A stretch of DNA of 37,441 nucleotides from Tolypothrix sp. PCC 7712 (GTDB taxonomy: Bacteria > Cyanobacteriota > Cyanobacteriia > Cyanobacteriales > Nostocaceae): positions 1 through 37,441 of the forward strand of contig NZ_CP063796.1 in assembly GCF_025860405.1 (NCBI RefSeq). The letters are read 5' to 3'. Shown in pieces: positions 7,875-14,072 of this stretch. Under the pieces are notes generated by a model. That model saw only the letters and a program-made list of their open reading frames with translations, did no database searches and was not told the origin of the DNA. Position 1 is the stretch's first letter. Each line of letters begins with the position of its first letter. The position numbers and the translations under genes were made by a program.

Positions 7875-8251
7875 CAGGCGTTGAGTTAGGGGTGAAATGA
7901 GCAGTGATACCGAAAGTTACGCTAAGAATTGATGAGCCACTTTCATACTGTGATCGCCACGGATAAAACTGTACCAATTAAAGTCTCGGAAATTTAGGAG
8001 CTTCAAACCCTTGCTGTGCCGTATTAAATTGTTGCATCAAATAATCTATAGGTTATTTGGTACATTGAGAATTGCTAAAAATATCGATTGACAGAATGCT
8101 TATCCAGTAAGCGTTACAGCCTTAACGTAAATTTCCGCACGGATGCTCATTTAACCCCAGTTATGTAGGGTAGTCACCGAGATACGCGGCGGCTACCCAA
8201 TCTGGCTTTGGCGTTTTCGAGCAAGCCTTTTAAGTGACAGCCGAGATAAAT
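7875..8251. other. Gene-free stretch with decayed coding traces
   Basis: No complete gene is visible. The minus strand carries short protein-like pieces in different frames at 7900-8000, consistent with an eroded gene. A hairpin (GGGTAG/CTACCC arms) lies at 8168-8198. Its core CGGCGGCTACCC resembles CGGCGGCCACCC at 11261-11272. Confidence 0.4.
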
Positions 8252-8599
8252 TTAAGAATTTTCGGATTCTCTGAATAGCTTGTTAACAAAGGATTCCCAA
8301 GCAAAGCCGGCAAGAGCTGCATCTCGAATAGTGTAGAACTTCAAATCTAATAAAAGCACAATAAAAATAGCTATCAAAGTAGCAGCCAGGAAAATTCCTA
8401 AATACTTACTACCACCATACCTTTTCCAAGCTTCTGAAATACGGTTCCAAATTGAAGGCTTATCTGTTGTTTCTAGCTTTGCGCGCTGTAAAGTTTTCAC
8501 TGCAACAGGGAGTACTAAGCTTAAAAGAATACCAATTAATACCCAAATAATAGCTTGAATTGAGGGAAGAATCTCAGTCTGTGATGTACTTACTTGCAT
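8252..8599 (-). CDS. Two-helix membrane protein next to EAD-like protease
   Basis: This 115-residue protein has membrane segments at residues about 14-34 and 67-87. They are joined by a basic amphipathic stretch (RAKLETTDKPSIWNRISEAW), and a short tail follows (FAWESFVNKLF). It starts 57 bp downstream of the EAD-like/trypsin-like gene on the same strand, so the two are probably cotranscribed. A small membrane protein beside a protease could be its substrate, a pore-forming effector or an anchor. The sequence does not decide between these. It matches no family I can name. Confidence 0.6.
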   Translation of the reverse strand: MQVSTSQTEILPSIQAIIWVLIGILLSLVLPVAVKTLQRAKLETTDKPSIWNRISEAWKRYGGSKYLGIFLAATLIAIFIVLLLDLKFYTIRDAALAGFAWESFVNKLFRESENS

Positions 8600-8656
8600 A
8601 CTTGCTTCTTAGCTTGTTAATAGCATTTAAATATGTTTACTCAACATATACCATTC

Positions 8657-9742
8657 TCACTCACCAGGAAGGTAATGATCGATTCCTTTAGATTTGAAAT
8701 CTTTTAAAATTGCACCTATTGGAATACCTTCATTAACTCTAAATCGTCCTTTAACAACCTTCTTAATAACACTAGATAATGGATCAGAAGGATATGGGTT
8801 ACCACTATGGTGCAAGGCAACAACTCTCCAATTATGATCAAAGACAGGTGCGCCTGAAGAGCCATCCTCTGTGTCAGCCACGTACTGGACTCTCGAATCT
8901 GTTGTATGCACGACATAATTTTGAGTCATAACAACTTTTAATGGGCCACCCTTAGGATGTTGTATGATATTTACTCGTGAATATTCTATAACCTGCTTTG
9001 GTTGTAACAATAAGTAACCCATGTGTTTACCAATACTACCCAAATCTGCTATTGACTTTTCCCTGAGATCATCTACAGTAGTTTCTATTGGCTTATCTTG
9101 TAAACGCACTAAAGCATAGTCTAATTCTTTGGCGGGGCTTGCAAAATAAAAATCTTGTCGTATTGGTATTACTTTACCTGTTAATGGAGTAATGTTGGAA
9201 ACACTAGCCATATAGCCAAAACGGGCTACGGCATCTTCAAGATAGCTTTGCTCTTTTAGAACATGTTGATTGGTTAAAAGCAAATCTGGCCCTATTAAGA
9301 AGCCAGTTCCCTTAGGAGACCCCTCTGGAATTTCAATTCTTGCCACTGCTTGAGCACAATAAAATGCGCTAAGTAGCATATATATATCAAGAAAATTATC
9401 CGTAGAGTTGATAATAGCCTCAAGAATTTGCTCATCATCAACTTTTGCTGTAAATTCAGGCTCTGGAACTATTACTTTTTTTGATGCCAATTCCTGTTCA
9501 ATACTGTCAGTCAGTTCCAATAAAGCTAGTCTAATTTTCTTTTCTTCAATTCTTCCTTGATCCGAATTTATAATACCCCTACGAACGTCTCCTTGTAAGC
9601 TTTTTAAGCTGCCAGAATGTAATAGAACTTCGTTACGGAACCGAGATGAGTTTTCTTCAGTAACCTCTTTCAATTTTTGGATTACAAAATCCAAATCATT
9701 TTCTTGGATTGATTCTCTAATTCTAGTGAAATCTTCTAACAT
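8657..9742 (-). CDS. EAD-like domain fused to trypsin-like serine protease
   Basis: This 361-residue protein has an N-terminal helical domain (residues about 5-85: IQENDLDFVIQKLKEV, SLKSLQGDVRRGIINSDQ, EEKKIRLALLELTDSI). It fits the effector-associated domain pattern well: a first helix with E/D-LD, a mid helix before RRG-I-S, and a last helix with R-ALLELTD. Residues about 120-345 are a trypsin/V8-type peptidase with GTGFLI, H160 (TNQHVL), D208 (LDYALV) and S296 (GSSGAPVF). NIIQHPKGG precedes the serine, as in many cyanobacterial members. No signal peptide is seen, so it should act in the cytoplasm. EAD proteins typically pair with other EAD proteins through like domains, often STAND-type sensors. 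The family call for the protease is strong; the EAD call is by pattern. Confidence 0.85.
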   Translation of the reverse strand: MLEDFTRIRESIQENDLDFVIQKLKEVTEENSSRFRNEVLLHSGSLKSLQGDVRRGIINSDQGRIEEKKIRLALLELTDSIEQELASKKVIVPEPEFTAKVDDEQILEAIINSTDNFLDIYMLLSAFYCAQAVARIEIPEGSPKGTGFLIGPDLLLTNQHVLKEQSYLEDAVARFGYMASVSNITPLTGKVIPIRQDFYFASPAKELDYALVRLQDKPIETTVDDLREKSIADLGSIGKHMGYLLLQPKQVIEYSRVNIIQHPKGGPLKVVMTQNYVVHTTDSRVQYVADTEDGSSGAPVFDHNWRVVALHHSGNPYPSDPLSSVIKKVVKGRFRVNEGIPIGAILKDFKSKGIDHYLPGE

Positions 9743-9790
9743 ATACTACTCTGTGTCTACTATTTAGTATCTCCATCACAATAATTACTT

Positions 9791-10798
9791 TTAATAAAAA
9801 CATAAAATGTCTGCAAATTTTTCTAGCTTAATTATATTTTTTTTCCATTTACTATAAGGAACATTCAGCAAATCAATCGCCCGTTTCTTGGCTGCTTCCC
9901 TCCGCCGATCATACTTGTCGTACTTGGCGACGCATGACCTGCAAGTTTCGCTACCGTGACATATCTGCACCCGCATCCAATAGATTACCGATAAAAGTTC
10001 TTCTAAAATCATGAGGTGTAAACGCATCCATATCAGCTTTTTCCCCCGTCGCTGCAATGCTCGTAACACCCCCTGCTCACTCATCCGTCTCGGTATGATT
10101 TTCTGTGCCTTATTTAAAGGATGAAAAAGCGCCCCTGGTGCTTTCCCCCGAATCAACAACCAATCAGTAACAGCTTGCACACCAGCTTCAGGTAAGTAAA
10201 CAATTCGTTCCTTGCGCCCCTTAGCTTCACGTATTGTTAATGACCGACTACGCAGCTTAAAATCGCTCAAATCAAGAAACGTTACTTCACTGCGACGCAA
10301 CCCTACCGTCAAAACTGCCAGCATTGCCGCATCCCTCCGACCCAATGTTGAATCATCTTGAATGCAATCATCCCACAACGCAGCAATTTCAAGAGCATCA
10401 AGTTCGCGCTCCTTCAATAAACTCTGACCCCGCACCGAATCAATATCAGATGCTTTTCCATACTCATCCGTGGACATCAACCCTAACCGCCAAGCTTCCT
10501 TGAGCGTCCGCCGCAACGCACATAACATTTTATTGGCCATCGCTGGGCTGTATTTCTCCATCAGCACCGACCTCACCGCCGCAGTATGCTGGTAACGCAA
10601 CTTTGACCAATCCAAAGTACTTGCATCACAAGTGTCATTGGTCAGCAGCCGAGCGATCGCATTTAACGCTTCCCGCATTGTCCGCCGGGAACCTTCACCA
10701 AGACTGTTGATATAAACTTCAGCCGGGTGCATAGTTAGCGGTACTGGTTCGGTCAGAGCCAGCGACTCTGGATTAAAATTGGATGCGATGGCTTTCAC
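9791..10798 (-). pseudogene. Tyrosine recombinase broken by frameshifts
   Basis: The frame encodes 335 residues. The N-terminal SAM-like domain and the first catalytic Arg (R168, GLRRSEV) are intact. After RALQRRGKK the frame becomes nonsense. The expected continuation DAFTPHDFRRTFIGNLLDAG (box II H-x-x-R) is found in another frame from about 10035 down to 9962. The TVAKLAGHASPSTTS segment is in a third frame at about 9957-9915. The KYDRRREAAKKRAIDL nucleophile region is back in the first frame. The first break lies at a run of five G then five A (10037-10046, minus strand). Three frame changes argue for a pseudogene rather than programmed recoding. Sequencing indels at homopolymers are a weaker alternative. 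Confidence 0.75.
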
Positions 10799-11273
10799 GG
10801 GCCTGTCTGATAGATGCTTTAAACTAGATCTTCCCCCAAATGTACTGTAACCACAAGCCTTTCAGCTGCTATGTGGTGCGGGAATTCCTTTTCGCTACAC
10901 CTAATGTGGCGCATAAATACCGTGATCGCTCACAGACAGAACCAAGGAAGCACCACTAAAACCATACACAAGTTAATAAGTATTATTTTAAACATTCTGT
11001 TTTCTACTCCAAGAGCCACCCCAGCCTGGGAGGAGCGACGTGCAACAGCGATACGCAGTATTGGCTCTTAAAAGTCTTTCGGAGCCAGGCTTTCATATCC
11101 AAATTAAGAAATGCCTTCATGAGTTTTGCTTAAACCGCTCACCCATCAGCATAAGGGATTTGGGTCAATTTACCCGGATTTAACTGAGAGGTGCAGGGCT
11201 TAATAGCTCCCATCGGTTCAGTTTAGCTGTTTGGGGAATTCGCCAAGGGGATCGGTATCTCGGCGGCCACCCT
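10799..11273. other. Gene-free region with inverted repeats
   Basis: I see no supported gene. AAGAGCCA (11011-11018) is inverted at 11062-11069 as TGGCTCTT around a GC-rich centre that holds CCCAG-C-CTGGG. The region joins the broken recombinase to the traM scrap and looks like a junction of past rearrangements. Confidence 0.5.
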
Positions 11274-11339
11274 AATACTAAGCTGCAACGGGTTGAGCGA
11301 AATTTGGGGACTGATCCTAATCAGCAACGACGGTGGTAA
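11274..11339 (+). pseudogene. Duplicated 3' end of a traM-like gene
   Basis: Read in frame, this segment gives NTKLQRVERNLGTDPN followed by QQRRW and a stop. That matches the C-terminus of the traM-like gene at 4026-4091 (NTKLQRVERNLGTDPN, then SRRRR and stop). The DNA match is nearly complete for about 50 bases, then weakens, and it does not extend past the stop codon. No upstream traM sequence is present. It is a scrap left by recombination between related plasmids or by duplication. Confidence 0.8.
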
Positions 11340-11470
11340 ACACTCAGCCCGTGGCAAAGCAGCAAAAAATTCTTAGACAGTAAAAAGAGTAAAGGTGCAG
11401 CTATTAAAAGATGGACTTAGCGTAAATTCTTGTATAGATGCTACTCAAACGCCTAATTACTTTTGCTGTC
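11340..11470. other. Short intergenic stretch
   Basis: Nothing recognisable lies between the traM scrap and the small membrane protein gene. Confidence 0.5.
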
Positions 11471-11854
11471 TCATCTTTTTAGTTCTCTAATTAAAGCACC
11501 GACAGCGCGGAGAACCAAAAAAACACTAACTGCGATCGCTAGAATACAAGCTACTGGAGTATTACCCGCCGTCAGCAGTGGTATTACAACCAATCTGAAT
11601 GCTAACAACACAGCAACTGTCCAACCCCCAGTCTTGAGTAGTAGAGAAAAAAATTGTTGCCACGAGACGAACTCGTTAAGCGGATTATTATCCACTCTGT
11701 TCTCAGAATTATGAGTGTAGGGATAATGCTGTACTTCTCCGGATTTACTTTGATTAATGTCAGACATCTCAAGTGAGTGGCTGTCAGATAGCTCCTCAAG
11801 GCTTTCAAATTCATTGTCTGGATTGGGTAGTGCGAAAGAAAATTGTGCTTTCAT
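11471..11854 (-). CDS. Small two-helix membrane protein
   Basis: This 127-residue protein has an acidic, polar N-terminal half (residues 1-65) and two hydrophobic segments (about 78-95 and 99-117: GWTVAVLLAFRLVVIPLL and PVACILAIAVSVFLVL). It ends in a basic IRELKR. A strong ribosome binding site (AAGGAGG, minus strand, about 11858-11864) precedes the ATG. It diverges from the XRE-PIN pair across a region with two perfect inverted repeats. I do not recognise the family. Confidence 0.6.
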   Translation of the reverse strand: MKAQFSFALPNPDNEFESLEELSDSHSLEMSDINQSKSGEVQHYPYTHNSENRVDNNPLNEFVSWQQFFSLLLKTGGWTVAVLLAFRLVVIPLLTAGNTPVACILAIAVSVFLVLRAVGALIRELKR

Positions 11855-11865
11855 ATACCTCCTTT

Positions 11866-11914
11866 AGAATAGGGCTTACTTTGTCTTCTATTCTACACCA
11901 ATTTTTTTTGGTGT
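11866..11914. promoter_or_regulatory. Two adjacent perfect inverted repeats in a divergent promoter
   Basis: AGAATAG (11866-11872) pairs with CTATTCT (11888-11894). It is followed immediately by ACACCAA (11895-11901) pairing with TTGGTGT (11908-11914) around six T. A TATAAT at 11950-11955 could serve the plus-strand genes. The XRE protein encoded next door is the obvious candidate to bind here. Confidence 0.5.
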
Positions 11915-12036
11915 GTTTACTTGGTGCGATAACTCTCTGGACTTTTTACTATAATTAAAATATGTTGTGTTATGAGGTTGATTTATTGACTCAACTACAA
12001 ATAAGCTAATCAGGGAACAAGGAGAAAAACCAACCT

Positions 12037-12384
12037 ATGCGTTCTAGACCAAAGTCAAAGGTTGCTAGCCTCCGTGAAAAGGCAGGACTAACTCAAGTAC
12101 AATTAGCAGTTTTGGTGGGTGTAACCCCAAACACTATTCAGAATTGGGAAAAAGAAAATGGACTAGACCAGTTAGAGAAATATCTAAAGCTGGCAGAAAT
12201 TTTTGGCTGTCAAGTATCAGATTTAGTGGAGTATGTTTCCGTACTAGAAGAAGAACCTAAGTCTAAAGGCTTTTCGTTACAAGAGTTACGCGAACTACGT
12301 GAGAGGTGGGGAACTAATACAAAAGCTCAAACAGATGAGCCTCACCTTACATCTGAATCTGGGACTGAGGTAAATAAACAATGA
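12037..12384 (+). CDS. XRE-family helix-turn-helix regulator
   Basis: This 115-residue protein has a Cro/CI-type HTH at residues about 8-65 (SLREKAGLTQVQLAVLVGV, TPNTIQNWEKENG, LAEIFGCQVSDLVEY). A polar C-terminal tail of about 45 residues follows. AAGGAG lies upstream of the ATG. It precedes a PIN-domain gene by 43 bp on the same strand, a layout used by toxin-antitoxin pairs. It probably represses its own promoter through the inverted repeats about 120-170 bp upstream. Confidence 0.85.
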   Translation: MRSRPKSKVASLREKAGLTQVQLAVLVGVTPNTIQNWEKENGLDQLEKYLKLAEIFGCQVSDLVEYVSVLEEEPKSKGFSLQELRELRERWGTNTKAQTDEPHLTSESGTEVNKQ

Positions 12385-12427
12385 AAATCTCATCTTCACG
12401 TATGAATAACTACAAGGTACACGACAG

Positions 12428-13075
12428 ATGAAAATTCTAGTTGATGCTGATGTATTGTTAGAGTTTTTTATAAATCGTCATGGGTTTGTAGAAGATGTTG
12501 AATTGTTATTGTTGAAAAATTATGAATCTCAGCATTTTGAGCTTTATATAACTGATAAATGTTTAAAGCGTATTCGTTTAGAAGATGGCTATACAGACAC
12601 ATTTACTGGAACAGACTTAGCCTGCGAACTAGAGTCTAGACTGAATGGTTATATTATCCAAATTGATAGCAGTATAAAAGAGCAGGCTCGTAAATTATCC
12701 TTACCAGATTTTGATTCTGCTGAGGAACTGGTTTGTGCTAAAAAGATGAATATTGATGCAATAGTCACTCAAAACCCACTAAATTTTCAAGGAGCTAATT
12801 TTCCTATTTGGTCGGCTTCAGAGCTACTACTTCGTGTAGGATTGGAGGAAAGTTTATTAAGGAATGTTGACCGTCATTACTTAGAAAATAGTTTATGTAA
12901 TAGCGTTAACAATTTTGATATAAAAGAATCTGTTGTTTTTGTAGAAGCCTGTCATACTAATAATACATTATTGAATAATAAAGACATGTATTCAATAGAT
13001 ATTTATAATGGCGACACAAAATTGCCAATTGAACACTTATTAGATATTATTTGGTGGTATGCAGACAGAGATTAA
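12428..13075 (+). CDS. PIN-domain protein, putative ribonuclease
   Basis: This 215-residue protein has an N-terminal PIN fold: ILVDADVLLEFF (D6, D8), then PDFDSAEELVCAKKMNIDAIVTQNPLNF with D94/D96, E99 and D110. The last acidic position is N116, as in many cyanobacterial members. About 80 residues after the PIN domain (from residue 135) are unassigned. PIN domains cut RNA in VapC-type toxins. It follows the XRE gene and is likely cotranscribed. It is larger than a typical VapC of about 130 residues, so the C-terminal part may bind a partner. Confidence 0.78.
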   Translation: MKILVDADVLLEFFINRHGFVEDVELLLLKNYESQHFELYITDKCLKRIRLEDGYTDTFTGTDLACELESRLNGYIIQIDSSIKEQARKLSLPDFDSAEELVCAKKMNIDAIVTQNPLNFQGANFPIWSASELLLRVGLEESLLRNVDRHYLENSLCNSVNNFDIKESVVFVEACHTNNTLLNNKDMYSIDIYNGDTKLPIEHLLDIIWWYADRD

Positions 13076-13171
13076 TTATATGAATTTACTTTTATATTCC
13101 AAGAAAATTTATGATTTTATGTTAAAAATCTTGCGTCTAATATATTCATGCAATATTTTACTTAAATTATT

Positions 13172-14059
13172 CTATTTTGACGGAAAGAGAAGATCAAGTG
13201 TAGAGTAAGTTTTTCTATCGTCGTTGCACAACCAAGAAGTACTGCAATCTATCGAAACCGGGAGAGACAAACCACTTGAAGAAATTGAATATTTTAATAA
13301 TTCTAAAAGCATTTCCCCATCTATTAATTCAAGTTCAAGTTTATACTTTGCCAAATTAGGATTTTTAGGAACTTTTTGGGCTGGAGTTGAGAATCTAGTT
13401 GCTGTTGTGACAAAAATCCCTCTCTCAAAACCTTCAAGAAGTAATGCACCTACAAAGTTTCGTACCTCTTTAACTGACTCCACATCACGGTCAATACGCC
13501 TTTTTACTTGAACTGCACTATGTATTTTGCCGTTATCTTCTGCCAAGAAAAGATCAATTCCACCATCTGCTGAGTTGGCATTTGCAGTCACACGATGAAC
13601 ATCACACCTATAATGTTCCTTGAGTATTCCTGCAACTAGGTCTTCAGCTTTTTGAGCATTTATATATTTGCGGTCATCCCAACGTCGAGCTAAGTTTGTT
13701 TTCAAATCTTCAAGGAGAACGTTATCGGATGAAATATCTACATGAACAAGAATCGCATGATATAGTTCCCACCAAAAAGCTACACGTTTCTGTCCACCAC
13801 CTGCAAATTCTCTTTCAAGGTTTAGTTGCCACCAACCGCAGGAATTACATAAATGCAACCGCCTTCTCATTATTTCTTCTTGTTTTTTATAAAAATCGAG
13901 AGATGGATCGTGCGTGTATTGTTTAAACTGGGACTGGCAGAAAGGACAAATTCCTTCAAACATCGCGTGTCCAAAATCTATCTCTCCTGCATCAGCATCG
14001 GCATGATCGTAAGTTAGATAGTTTTTATAGACGAGACGCTGAAATTTCAAAGAATCCAT
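13172..14059 (-). CDS. Mrr-like restriction endonuclease with zinc finger
   Basis: This 295-residue protein starts at an ATG only 13 bp after the primase-helicase stop. An upstream in-frame extension would overlap that gene and is not favoured. The N-terminal half has a CPFC (C38, C41) and CNSC (C71, C74) zinc-ribbon arrangement. The C-terminal half is a PD-(D/E)XK fold of the Mrr type: E139 (AEDLVAGIL), D169 in SADGGIDLFL, and Q184-V-K186 in SAVQVKRR, then the NFVGALL and GIFVTTATRFS segments typical of Mrr_cat. It probably cuts DNA, perhaps modified or foreign. Coupling to the replication gene is unusual. Confidence 0.82.
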   Translation of the reverse strand: MDSLKFQRLVYKNYLTYDHADADAGEIDFGHAMFEGICPFCQSQFKQYTHDPSLDFYKKQEEIMRRRLHLCNSCGWWQLNLEREFAGGGQKRVAFWWELYHAILVHVDISSDNVLLEDLKTNLARRWDDRKYINAQKAEDLVAGILKEHYRCDVHRVTANANSADGGIDLFLAEDNGKIHSAVQVKRRIDRDVESVKEVRNFVGALLLEGFERGIFVTTATRFSTPAQKVPKNPNLAKYKLELELIDGEMLLELLKYSISSSGLSLPVSIDCSTSWLCNDDRKTYSTLDLLFPSK

Positions 14060-14072
14060 AGCTTCGCTCTCT

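Noticed and set aside
10871..11071. 66-codon plus-strand frame
   Set aside because: It lies in a rearranged, hairpin-bearing stretch and has no protein-like pattern.
11773..11958. 61-codon plus-strand frame over the divergent promoter
   Set aside because: It overlaps the better-supported membrane gene and the operator palindromes.
13224..13926. Plus-strand frames opposite the Mrr-like gene
   Set aside because: They are shadows of a gene with clear catalytic motifs on the other strand.
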